Source of the DNA: Rapana venosa
Lineage: Eukaryota > Mollusca > Gastropoda > Neogastropoda > Muricidae
Direction: 5' to 3'
Assembly (NCBI GenBank): GCA_028751875.1
Contig: CM054155.1
Location: 3,785,615 to 3,849,614 of the forward strand
DNA: 64,000 bases
A program made the translations under genes and the position numbers. The stretch's first letter is position 1; every line of letters begins with the position of its first letter. Below the pieces are notes generated by a model. The model was not told where the DNA came from and made no database searches. It saw only the letters and a program-made list of their open reading frames with translations. This document shows positions 34,501 to 48,354 of the stretch, piece by piece.

Positions 34501-37500
34501 TGTCAAACTAGTCACAAGGCTGGAAATGTGGAGTGATATTCTCATCAAAGGCAAACTCCACCAAGAGGGAACGGAACGGAACGGAACGATCGGTAGCAGC
34601 TCACCTCCGATCCCAGCTCCCCCAAACCGGTCAGGCAGCCATACTGGGTGGCCATGTTGTTTCTCTCCATGGTCAGTCCCCGCACGTACACACTGGTCAC
34701 CCGCGACTGGATGTTGTTGCTGTTGTTGCTGTGGCTCCTACAATAACACCAGACATGGCAGATGTATCACATTTTCCAAGTTTGTCATGCGTCGTAACGA
34801 TAATGCCACATGTAATGAATATTCTTTCATATGCAACAACATTGCCTTATTGCAAGAAGAAAAAGTAGCAAGAAAACACACACAAACGCACACATATACA
34901 TGTTTGTGCGCGCGCATACACATATACGTGCATGCACATGTGCACGCACAACACACACCCTTTGCAATAGAACAAAAGTTCAACATAACACAACTTCATT
35001 TCTATGAAAGAAGAGTAACAGAAAAAGTGACAGGTCAGAAGTGACATTGTGACCCCCCAGGGTGTAAAGCTGAGGAATGCCCAACATGGAGTTTGACAGG
35101 AGATCGTCAGCTTGCTGACATGACAGTGGCTGACACCACCAGCACACAATACAACACACATACAGCACAAAATGTGTAACAGAGACTGAAAAATAGACAG
35201 GTCAAAATGGGGAGGTCCTTATTTCTTTGTCAAACACTCAGACAGTAGTTACTGTTGTCTGTCACATGAGTGAAAATGCGTTGTACTGCAATGAGCATCT
35301 GACAAGTCAGGCCCAGCGCATCTGACTTTGGCATGGAAGAGAACTGTTATCTTTTAAGTCTTTCAGGAAAACAGGCAGGAGAATGGACCGAGGAGGCAGA
35401 AAACAGACAAGAAGAAGGCGACAGGAAGAAAAGGAACAAAGCAGAAACAAAGGACAGAAAAGTGGGAATTCCTAGCACGGAATTTCCAGAAGGTGGGGAT
35501 GTTGTTTCTACTGACAGGCTGGCCCCTGGCCTCCATCCCCACAGGGGAGAGAGGGAGGGAGGGAGGTACACGGTGCACCTACTTGCAGAAGTTGGCCACC
35601 AGCCGGGCAGCGAAGTCTCTCAGGGCCCAGTGGTTGTCGAACTCAGGCCTCAGACACAACTGACGACTGACCACACACGTCAACACCGCCGGCAACAACT
35701 TGTGAAGCTAAGAGACCACAAAAATAAAATAAAATAAAATAACAACAACAAAGGGCATTATTGAAATATAGAGACAAAGTCACCTTGAGGGGCATAAGCA
35801 GAATTTTCTTCAGGAAATAAGTGGTGAAATCTGTTATGATTTCTGTGTTATGAAGAGGTTTCAAAATATTCATCAACTATCAACATCCCATACAGCATAA
35901 CTAATTATTTTTTAAACGACTGAATACTTGAGTCCACTCTGTATAACTGCAATAATGTTGTTGGAAAAAACTGTTGACATAATAATAATAATAATAATAA
36001 ATGGAACTTATATAGCGCTATATCTTGCAAAGACAAATCAAAGTGCATGCATTCAACCTAATCTTACACAGTCATGCAATCAATGATAAATAATCAATAG
36101 TTTAAACAAACAGATATTTACAAACATGGTGCGCTGCAGACAAAATCTATGAAATAAAATTGCAATAGTCAAATGTTTTTCAAAAGCACACACACACTCA
36201 CACAGGTCGTATACTTTAGCAGGGTGATAGGGCATGGGTTAGTGAAGGTGGGATAGCTCTGATATGAAACAGGAGGGGGGGGGGGGAAATCTTAGGTTTG
36301 AAATAAATATGTCTTGAGGCTGGATTTAAAAGTGTCATAACTAGGTTTCTGGCGAAGAGAGAGAGGGAGCTCATTCCAGGTTGATGGACCTGAAATAGAG
36401 AAAGAGCGGCGGCCAACAGTGGATTGGCTGAATCTAGGTATTCGTAGGCACAAAGTATCTGCAGTAGAGCGGAGGGAACATGAAGGAGTGTACAGGTTAA
36501 GACATTCACAGAGGTAGGAGGGTGCAGTTTTGTGGAGACATTCATAACAGAGGGTACTGATCTTATAATTTACTCTCTGTGGCACAGGCAGCCAGCGGAG
36601 AGATTGCAAGAGAGGGGTAATGTGCTCAGATTTTTTCTTTCTGAGAACTAGTCGAGCTGCGGAGTTTTGTATACGTTGAAGGGAGTGGATAGATGATGCT
36701 GGCAAACCAGACAAAAGAGAATTGCAATAGTCCAAACGTGAAAGAATGAGAGAAGTGACAAGTTTGGCTGTTGCTTCAGTGGACAGGTACTTTCAAATTG
36801 CACTAATACACTGTAATTGATAGTAGCAGGACTGGCAGGTCTGGGTGATGAATTTTTTCATAGAGAGTGTGTTGTCGATAACGACACCTAGATACTTCAC
36901 AGCAGTGGATAGAGGGACTGATGTATTGCCAAGTTCTATTGAAGCTGTTGTAATGGAAGAGAGTTTGTGTTTGGTCCCTACAAGCATGGCTTCGGTTTTA
37001 TCTGCATTTAGCTGTAATTTGTTCTGTGTCATCCAGTTTTCAATATCTTCAAAGCAGCGGCCATATTTGTCAGCAGAGAAGGCAGATTTTCAGAAATAAC
37101 ACTGCTTTGAATCTGAGAGTCATCTGCATAAAAATGATAGTTGATTTGATGACGGTTTATTACATGTGACAGTGGGACAGTGTAAAGAGTGAAAAGAACA
37201 GGGCCTAGAACTGATCCCTGTGGGACTCCGCATTCCAGTTTGGCAGGTATTGATTGAATCTTGTTTACTGCAACTGTCTGGAATCGGTCAGTAAGGTATG
37301 AATTAAACCAGGTGAGGGCTGTGCCAGTAACACCGAACGTATTTTGAAGACGGGAGAGAAGAATTGAGTGGTCTATAGTATCGAAGGCTGCTGATAAGTC
37401 TAGTAGAGTGAGAAGGGAGATTTTCCCTGAGTCAGAAGTGAGTAGAAGCATGTTTAAAGTATGTACTAGGGTGGTTTCAGTGCTGTGGTTGACACGATAG

Positions 37501-40079
37501 GCAGACTGAAACTCAGGAAGAAGATTGTTGGAGAGAAGGTGGCTGTTGAGCTGTTTGAGAACTACCTTTTCAAGGACTTAAGAAATAAAATTAGATTGGA
37601 AACAGGTCTATAATTCTTCAGAATGTTAGGGTCAAGGTCATGCTTTTTGAGTAGAGGTGTGAATATAGCAGTTTTGAGAGACATCTCTAGTACACTTACT
37701 AATGTTGCATACAAAGACTTTAATGATGATAAAGGATTAAGAGTAAGCTAAGGGAAGTGTTTAAAACAAAAAAAGGTAAAAGTGACATGATCAAGAAATG
37801 ATAATTTCTTCAAAAACATTTTGAGTTGATTTCATTCACTGACAGTCACAAAACTGCAATTGATGACGACTGTTGTCAACTCATGCTCTCTTGAGGTACA
37901 CATGCGACTCTGTCTGCAGACCTGTCCACATAATAATAATAATAATAATAATATAATAATAAATGGAATTTATATAGCGCTATATCTTGCAGAGACAAAT
38001 CAAAGCGCTTACACTCAACTCATTCTTACACAGTCATACAACAAGTAACAATTAATAGTTCCATCAAGTCCAAATACGCACACACACACACCTCACACAC
38101 ACACAGGTCACACACCCTGGCAGGGCAATAGAATCTTGGCTGTTGAAGGCAGGGAAAAGCTATGAGATGAAGCAGGAGAGGAAAATCTTAGGTTTGAAAT
38201 AAATATGTCTTGAGGCTGGATTTAAAAGTGTCATAAGAAGGCTTTTGGCGGACAGAGAGAGGGAGGTCATTCCAGATCGATGGACCAGAAATAGAGTAAG
38301 AGTGACGGCCGATGGTGGATTGGTTGAATCTAGGTATTCTTAAGCACAAGGTATCTGCAGCAGAGCGGAGAGAACGAGAAGGAGTGTACAAGTAAAGACA
38401 TTCACAGAGGTAGGTGGGTGTTGTTTTGTGGAGACATTTGTAACAGAGGGTACTGATCTTATAGTTTACTCTCTGTGGCACAGGCAGCCAGTGGAGAGAT
38501 TGCAAGAGAGGGGTAATGTGCTCAGATCTTTTCTTTCTGAGGATTAGTTGAGCTGCAGAGTTTTGTATACGTTGAAGGGATAGGATTGATGATGCTGGCA
38601 GACCAGCCAACAAAGAATTGCAATAGTCCAGACATGAAAGAATGAGAGGTGTAACAAGTTTGGATGTTGCATCTGTGGACAGGTACATGCATCTATACAC
38701 ACACACACATACTTCTCCAAACTGGGAAAACTCTCTCTCACTCTCTCTTTCCCCTCCCCACTACCTCTCTTCTTTTCTCTATCTGTCACACCCTCTCTCT
38801 CTCCCTCCTCTGTGTGAAACACACACACTTGGTCATTAAACACATAACAGACACCAATTTTCATATCCACACACACACACACACACAAACACCCCCTCCC
38901 TGCTGCTCACGTATTTCTCGAGGTAGAAGGTGGGGTTCTCCAGAATGGCTTTGACCATCCTCATGAGGTAGATCTGGATGGCCAGGTTGTGCTGCACCAC
39001 GTTGATCTTCAGCCCCTCCGACAGGAAGGTCACAAACCGCGGCAACATCTGGTGCAGCCCTGGGTCCTGGGCCAGGCTGTTCAGGGCCTCCTGCAAGCGC
39101 CGCCACATCCAAAGTCATGTGTCACCCGTTACAAAAGGAGCTTTATGGTATCACGGGGTCAAACTGAGTTGTCACATTGTCTGAAATCTACAGATTATTA
39201 CCTTTCTTCTGGTGTATGATACATTATTCTACCTATAACATTGACAAAGTTATGGGTATTTGAAATGGGTGACACAGTGATTTCACATTCTGAGAAAATC
39301 AGGTTTAAAGTTGTTCGCCATTCTAGTTAACTAACACCTTAGCACCGGGTACAGTTTCTATTCAACTGATGATGGCCAAATTTGACATGGTGTTATAAAA
39401 CATATCATTTCACAGCATCAGACAAAAAATACTGTATATATTGACTGTCACTGTTGTGATATTTAGCTCATACTCCCCCCCCCCTCTGAAAAAGGGCAGA
39501 AGTGGAAGAAGCTTGGACAGAGGTTAATGAGGAGACTTGTTAGTATCTGACTAGCATATTTCCAATAAAATTAACTCAATCAGCTGAAAAGATGTAGAAT
39601 CTAATAATACTTGGTTACATATGAATTAAAATACTATAATAGATTAATTAAAAATAACAATAACTACATACCTCGTTGTCTATTATTCATTTCACACACA
39701 CATTTTCAATTTGATTTTGTTGTTGCTTTATAATTTTTAAGGTGGATGGCTTCATAAAAGGCAACAATAATGTTATGAATTGCTTATTCAATGTTGTCAT
39801 CTGGAAATAAAATGTTGACTTAAATTTTGCTCTCTCTCTCTCATACACACACACGCACACATACACACACATCCATGCACAAATACATGCAAGTGAAATC
39901 AGACATAATCACACTCAATAGCATTTGATTGCTCAGAAAAAAAGAAAATAGATAATCAGTATGACACAATCCAGAGGGAACAGATGATGAAATACTGCAT
40001 GCACACAGAGATTGCGTGTAGAAAAAAAGCAACAGAGTACCCATTCATTTTCCTTGAATCAAAACAATCAAGGAAATAC

Positions 40080-40165
<86 letters not shown>

Positions 40166-40356
40166 CTTATTCATTACCCTTGAAAGAAAATGATCTTTAA
40201 AAATAGAGAAGAAAAACCACACACACACACAGTGTAGACCATTGTGTGTTGGTGGGAATGAATGACATATTTTAAGAAAAGCTCCATGCACATGGGGACT
40301 GAATTGAAGCTCATGACTGCTTATTCACCGTTGTCAAAACAAAAAGTATTGAATCT

Positions 40357-40392
<36 letters not shown>

Positions 40393-40916
40393 CTGTTTCT
40401 GCAGATTTTCATGATGAACTATTATTAATAGTTGATCAGTACCCCGTATCAGTTTTGTTATCAAATTGCTTAATTTCTAGGTTGCTTTGAGACGTTAGCC
40501 AGTAGTGTTCTGTCAAAAGATCAAACACTAACAAGTGAAAATCTATTTTCACAATACCTCATACACTGCTTTCTTCTTCACTATAACAATTATTGGCTAA
40601 ACTCAGTAAATCTACATTAAACTTAAAAATGTTGACGTTGCACTTTGGTAATACACACAAAAAAAAATTGGTACTAAAAAAGGATATTACAAAGATATAC
40701 TCTTTGATAGTATGTAATGTGCCAGGTATGATCAGAAGATGTATTTTTAACTGATAAAAGGCCTGGATACATGATTAATACTTCAAATGAAAAAAAGTGA
40801 CAGTTATGACATACAAAACTCACTTTGTTGTAATGATGTAAGTATTACGTGTTGTCAAACATTTTACTTTGAAATGCACAAAAAGGTACTGTTTGGAATA
40901 GTAGTTAATATGATTA

Positions 40917-40972
<56 letters not shown>

Positions 40973-43900
40973 CAGGATGAAAAGAAAGTTGTGTAAACTT
41001 AATCTTTTACCCTCAATAAAGATCATTTTGACTTGATCATTTTCACACACATACACACACACTAATTTATTCAGTTTAACAACAACAACAACAACAACAA
41101 CACACACACACACACATAACAGTCAAGTAAGTTTAAAACAGCTCCCACATTTTCTGCACTGACACAAAGAAATGCCATAAGTCTCCCCAGTAGTATCATC
41201 TCAACAGTCTAGATCTGCAGCTTTGATTTTTTGTCTTCACTATAAGATGCAGCAGGGTATTTGGTAAAAAATACACAAGGTTTTTACTGATCTGCTATTT
41301 GCAGAGTGGAAGTTCAGCTAGAAATGAGCAAAACTGCTCATTATTCTTTGCAAATGGCGAGTTTTCCAGCCATGCGGTTCATAAAATAGAAAAAAAAAAC
41401 GTCACTGGTGATCCCCCTCCCAACCAATCATAGCCGAGCTGCCTGTTCATTACTACAGGCGGTATGAATCCTCAACTCTCATTGGTCATTCTTCTTGAGC
41501 TTTCAGGTTTTTGTTTATGCCTAAATAACTTGAAACAGTATTTCTGATTGGTTAGATTTGAACGTAAAGACTGTATGAAATGGAAAATACAGGTCACAAC
41601 CTTTCGAATGGTATACGACATGTGTGGGGCCCTGTCAGGAGTAATGATAAAGGGATGACTGAAATCACAGTTGTAATTATCGACGAAACTGGAAAACTGC
41701 AGTAGGGTAGGTCGATAAAAACAGTTTAAAAACACATTTTTAAATCATATCTAACCTTTTCAAGTACATAATAGGAAATTGAATGGCTACAGATTCCATT
41801 TTTGATGAAAAGTCAAAATTGGCAAAGTGGACCACACCTTCCCTTTTTCGGCCTCTCTCCTTTTCACTGCCTGCGAGGTAAGACTCATTTCATAAAAAAA
41901 AGGTCACATATATAATAGAGTCCTCCAGAACAAGACTTATTCATTACTATCACAAACACACAGGTATCACTCCCCTCCGTCATATCCAAGTTATGTAGTC
42001 CATTACAAGATATGTTTGTTATTATCACAAATAAACAGGTATCACTTCCCGTGTCGTATCCAAGCCATATCTATAGTCCTTCAGTACAAGACATGTTCAT
42101 CACAAATACACAGATATTGCCCCCACCACCACCCCTGGTCATATCCAAGTCATATATAGTCCTCCTTCATTTTATGGCCTGTTCATTATTATACAGGTAT
42201 CACCCCCCTACCCTGTCATATCCAAGTCATATATATAGTCCTTAAGTACAAGACATGTTCATCACTATCACAAATACACAGGTATCACCCTCACCACCAC
42301 CCCTGGTCATATCCAAGGCATATATAGTCCATTTTATGGCCTGTTCATTATTATACAGGTATCACCCCCCTACCCTGTCATATCCAAGTCATATATATAG
42401 TCCTTAAGTACAAGACATGTTCATCACTATCACAAATACACAGGTATCACCATCACCACCACCCCTGGTCATATCCAAGTCATATATAGTCCTCCTTCAT
42501 TTTATGGCCTGTTCATTATTATACAGGTATCACCCCCCTACCCTGTCATATCCAAGTCATATATAGTCCTTCAGTACAAGACATGCTCATTATTATCACA
42601 AATAAACAGGTATCACCCCCCCCCCCCCCCCCCAATCTCCTCCCCCTTATTCAGAGCACAATGTCAATATTCATAAATGAAATACCATATACAATAAAAG
42701 CAAACTGGTAACAGTTTTCCATTTGAGAATATTTCACTTTCCGTATCCAAGCTGCTTAGTGCTTTCTACTATTGCTATCATGAGGAATGCTGTTACTGTC
42801 AACAAAATACATAGACAGCCACCCCCCCCCCTTCACTCCCTACCTAGTTTCCTTCATTACAAATGCCCATGTCTGCAATCTAAACTGACAGAATGAAAAC
42901 ACAAGTGACAAGTTTTGCTCTTGTCATTTTTTTTCAGTGTCTGCACACATAAACCTATGCACTCATGCACATAACCCTATGCACTCATGCGCGCGCACGC
43001 ACACACACACATAGAAAAACAAACAAACCACCCCAAAACTAAAGACCAATTCACTCACCGAACGTCTGCTTTCCTCAGGCCCTACACAAGTTTCTGTGCA
43101 CTCTTTGTAGAAAAACTGCTGCTCCTGGAAATGAAATCATGAAAAATGCAGAACAGGAAAAAAAGAGAAAAAAATCTACACACAGGCTTACATAGATTTG
43201 TACATGGTAAAATCACCTGACATGTATAAATTATCTAACAATTTAAGCAAGTGTTAACTGTTGTAATACAATGTCAGAAACCACAAATATACAATCAAAA
43301 ATGTCAATCTTTGATCAAATGTGTGTCTACTACAAATGCTACTAGACAAATGTGTATGGAAGCACAAGCATGTGCATGATAGCATGCACTTAAGAGCAAA
43401 CATATTTAGAAATTCTCACACTACAAACCAACATGCATGCTCTCACACACACACACACACATACACGCACACTCACACGCACGCACGCATGCACACATGC
43501 ATCTGCAAACTGATCACTGACACTTTTTTCCAGTGGATCCCCTCCCACTGCGGCATTAAAGGAAATGAACAAGCAGATAAGATGGCCAAAATAGGGGCAA
43601 GAGGGGAGCAAGAGAACAATCCTGTCAACCTAATGGAGATGAAAACCATCATCAAATCTCTCTTCAGATCACCACTCAAACCAGACCCTTATCACCAGCT
43701 TTCACGACAAGCACAGGTGGTCATTTTCAGACTACGCACAGGGCACAACAGGCTGAATAAACACCTCCACAGAAAATTGAAAATTGCACCATCTGCTATG
43801 TGCCTCTGTGGAGAAGAAGAACAGGATACGGCCCACATCCTACAAGACTGCAGGACTCTCCAGACGCTAAGGCTGGAAGTGTGGCTTGAGGCCACGCCTC

Positions 43901-46900
43901 TGGAGCAGAAACTGCTGAATTCCTCGGAAGATCTGGTCTCACAACATAACCCAGGCAACGCAAAGAAGAAGACTTCTTTTCCACGTTGTTTTTCTTTTTC
44001 TTTTGGTTCCTCAGCTGGCTCCAAAGTTAATGGAGATTTTGCGTATGCAACCGTTTCTGCCTATCACTAAGATAGCTGCATTCCGACTTTGGGAATAATG
44101 CCTAAACATGACACCAGAGTGCATAATGCATTTTTCAATGTTGTCAGCTGTTCCCACCAGCACACAATGGCCTACTCTTCCGCAAGGCGGAATGCATTTG
44201 AACACGTGGTGTGCAAGATGTTCTGTGTGTGTGTGTGTGTGTTGCGCACGGGACCTTGATACAGTCTCATCCAAACAACTTTTGAGGGAGTGGAGTCATC
44301 ACTGTTTGAACAGGCGTCTCAGCTAGTCCAGTCTAAAAACTGTTTACTCAATGTCATAACCATAACAATGTCATAACGATAACAATCAGTGCAAAAACAG
44401 GTACTTGTGAGCTCATAGGTGAACATGTGTGTGCACACATCTCCAGTGTGTGTGCACGTGCATGTGTATACAGTGCATGCATGTGTGCTCATACAACGTA
44501 CGACTTCAAGTCTGTATAAGAACAGACACACACACACAACCAACCACCCACAAGACCAACCCCACACTGGTACGTACCACAGACAGCTCGTGGGTGGTGA
44601 GGTCCTTCAGCCTGACCATGTTGCTCTCAGGGTGCTTGCGCTTCAAGTTCAGCCTGGAGGGGTTCTCCGAGCCCGCTCTCTGCGCCTTGTGGCCCTTGTC
44701 AATCTTCTTCTTCATGCCGGGGTCCAGAATCTCCTTCTTCTGCTGCTCCTTCGACACAGGAGGCGGGTTCTCTGGAATGGCTGGCTGCACGCCCTCCACG
44801 CTTAGCCAGTGAGCTGTGTTCAGTTCAAATCAGCAACTTTTTCAATGTCAGTCACACTTAATTCTGGTGCTCAATTTAAAGTTCTAGCCAGACAAATGTG
44901 AAACTATTTGCTTTATGGTGTATTTTTATAAAATCGTTTTTGTTTATTTGTTTTGTTTTGTTTGGTGTTTTGGGAGGGGGGTTTTTTGGGGGGAGGGGGG
45001 GGATGAGTATCCCGAGATTCTACTAAAAGAGTTTATTGGGAAGTATACAAATTTTTTATGAATACAAGTTTACAAGTGTTTTCTCCTCAGATAAATATCC
45101 ACAGCAAGTTTGATTTCTTTGCTTTTTAACACTATTGGATCCTTTATGTTTGTTTTCAACACTGGGGGATCCTTTGTGTTTGTTTTCAACACTGGGGGAT
45201 CCTTTGTGTTTGTTTTCAACACTGAGGGATCCTTTGTGTTTGTTTTTTGACAGTGGTGGATCCCTTGTGTTTGTTTGACAGTGGTAAAGCCCTGTCCTGG
45301 AGATTCCCTAACCTGATCCCGAAACCCACTTTTAGCACACGTAAAGAACCCACAGCAACAAGACAGTAGTCTCTGGTAACACTCTATGGAAGACAATCCA
45401 CTTCACAGGAAAACAGAGACAGACAAGAAAATAAAAACACAGGAATAATGGATGCTGACAGTGTTAACATATTGTGGTGATGCTCTGAGCACCCTCTTCC
45501 TGGGGAGAGCAGCCTGAATGTTGTGCAAAGAAAGACCTCTGCAATAATCCAAGGTGGTGTACCAAATAGCTGAAGTAGGACACAATACAGCGCAGAGAAA
45601 GACCTCTGCAATAATCCAAAGTGGTGTACCAAATAGCTGAAGTAGGACACAATACAAACAACACAATACTTGTAAACAAGTTTCGGTGAAGGCTGAAAGG
45701 TTAGCAAATCTATGGCGTGGTGGCTATCAGATCTTCATATGACGAAATTTACAAAACCACATACATTTATGCAAATGGGGAATGGATGTAAGAAGGCACA
45801 TGAGTGCTTATTCCAATGTTATTCTCAAAATAAAAGAATACATAGACAATTAACAGATCAATCCAAGCAGAGGAAGAGACAGACACCCCGAGCAACCTGT
45901 ACCTTTCATGGACACATCCAGAGGCACCTTGGGAAGAGGGGTGCTGATAATGTCCGCCAAGTCCACCTCCTTGTCTTCACAGAAATGCAGTTCTCTTCCC
46001 CCTCCACTGGCAAACCGGAATGGAATGGAGTCTTTTGCCTTCATACCATAAATGGGCTGAGGGGAAAAAAATCACCAAAAATTTGGTAGAAATATAATGA
46101 ATGGTCTGGAAAATTCATTGAAAAAATAAGTGAAAAAAATGACTTTTTTGTGTGGGTAAACCACCTTTAAAAAAAAAAATCACATAAATCTATCATTCTA
46201 TGAAAATGATCAACAGAACATAACAGTAACAATAACAGACTTTAAAAAAAAAATTACATCAACATTCAATAAAAATCATATAAATATTCCTGAAGTCAGT
46301 ATGTGGCTACCTTATTTTCTTTGTGATGTGGGAGATAAGTGTGTGTGTGCGCGCGTACGTGTGTGTGCGCTGTGTATAGACTCGTGCATGTGTGTGTATC
46401 CGTGAGTGTGAGTGAGAGGAAGTTTGTGGGTATACATGTGCAAGCTGGTTTGTTTTTATGTGGGTTTATCTGTTTAAAAAATAACTAGATTTATACATTA
46501 TGCATAAGCTTTGCTCACCTCTATGCCTTTTGACTGAAGAGACATGTCGAAATCACCCGTGGATAACTTGCGTCGTTTGGCACGGTACATGATTTTCAAT
46601 CCATCCTGGTCAAAATAAAACTCCATACATGTCTCAAAACAGCGTTTCAACCCCCAATGCAATCATGAATCACTATAACTTCCACTGTTGTGAAGATTGC
46701 AAATGTTGCATGAATCACTGAATGTACTGAATTTATTTAGTTTTAAAATTACATCCCTCCATCCTGAAAGAAACTTAAAAATTAAAATCAGAAACCACCA
46801 CTTAATATTAGCCCTGATTATAAATATAATTATAATTATCCCTGCTTCCACTTCACTGTTGTGAAGACTATAATTTTCAGTTTAAGTTCTGTTAAGTTAC

Positions 46901-48303
46901 AGTAGTTAGTTACACTGGAAGTGTAAGTGTTGAGAATCTAATACATGATAGATCGATTATTTACCCCTCCATCCTGAAACATACAATTGAATGTATTATT
47001 TTTATATTTTATATATATATATGGTGTATAAAGTATAATTTTGTGTGATGCTTGTGTATGTTAGCCATAACTGGTCACTTTAATTATTTTTAAAACTGTA
47101 AAGTGTTTAATAATGTTATGTTTTTGTGTACATGCTGCAGTTTTGTAATGTTTGTGTATTGTAATATTTTGTTATGTTATGTGTACCTCAAAGTCAAAGG
47201 GTAAGGAAAGTGCTCTAGAAGAGCTCACTAAAAGTGCCCATTATTAAACTCACCACTCACAGAAATGTTAAATTTCAACAAAATGTTTAACTCGTAAACT
47301 GTTCTGTCTGGCATGATGTGAACTAACATTAGTAACAACAATGTTTTCCACCATTCATCATCAGACCCGTGACCTTGGCGGTCGTGGGGGAGACACGAAA
47401 GACGATGCCGTGGTAAGCCTCCTCCATCCATCTCGGTCCTCGGCTCTGCGCAGTAGTGCCGAGTCATTAATCCTGGTCCATTCTCTGATGTTGTCCATCC
47501 ATGACTTGTTCTGTCTTCCCCTCTTTCTGCCACCTTCGAGTGTTCCCTGCAGTACTGTTTTTGGCAGAGTGTTGTGGCGGGTGACGTGGCCGAACCATGT
47601 CAGCTTTTTCTTCTTGACGATGGTGAGAAAGGGTTCCTGTGGACCTGCCAGCCGTGTTATTTGACTCTTGACAAATTCATTGGTCTTTCATTCTCTCCAG
47701 ATATGCCCAGTAGTTTTCTATGGCGTTTTGTTTCGAATGACTGGATTCGCTTTGCTGTTTCAGCAGTCAATGTCCAGGTTTCGCTTCCGTACAGCAGGGT
47801 AGTCTGAATTAGGGCTTTGTAGAGCTTTAGTTTGATTGGGAAACTGATCTCTTTACTTTTCCATATGGTGGTGAGTTTTGTCATGGAAGATGTTGCCATG
47901 GCTAGTCTGACTTTGATTTCTGTCGTCGATCGCCCGTCCTTTGTGAGTGTAGCGCCAAGGTATTTAAAAGCGTCTACCTCCTCCAGTTGTTGGCCGTTCA
48001 TGTAAATTTTAGCAGTGGCGTTGCTCGTGCTCGTGCTCTCCACCATTACCTTATCCTTAATAAATGCTGTTTATTTTGTTATAATAAAATTTTTAAACAC
48101 CTGCCAAACTTTTGGTTTTGTGAAGATACACTGTATGATTGATTTATTATAAACACAATTTCCCAAAGGATGAAATTTGATTATTTTGTAAACATCATCC
48201 CATGAAGAGTGTAAAGATGCAGATCTAATGGCATATTGTACTACTGTGGTTGCTTTTGGGGGGGGTCAAGACACACACTCTGATCTCTCTCTCTCTCTCT
48301 CTG

Positions 48304-48354
<51 letters not shown>

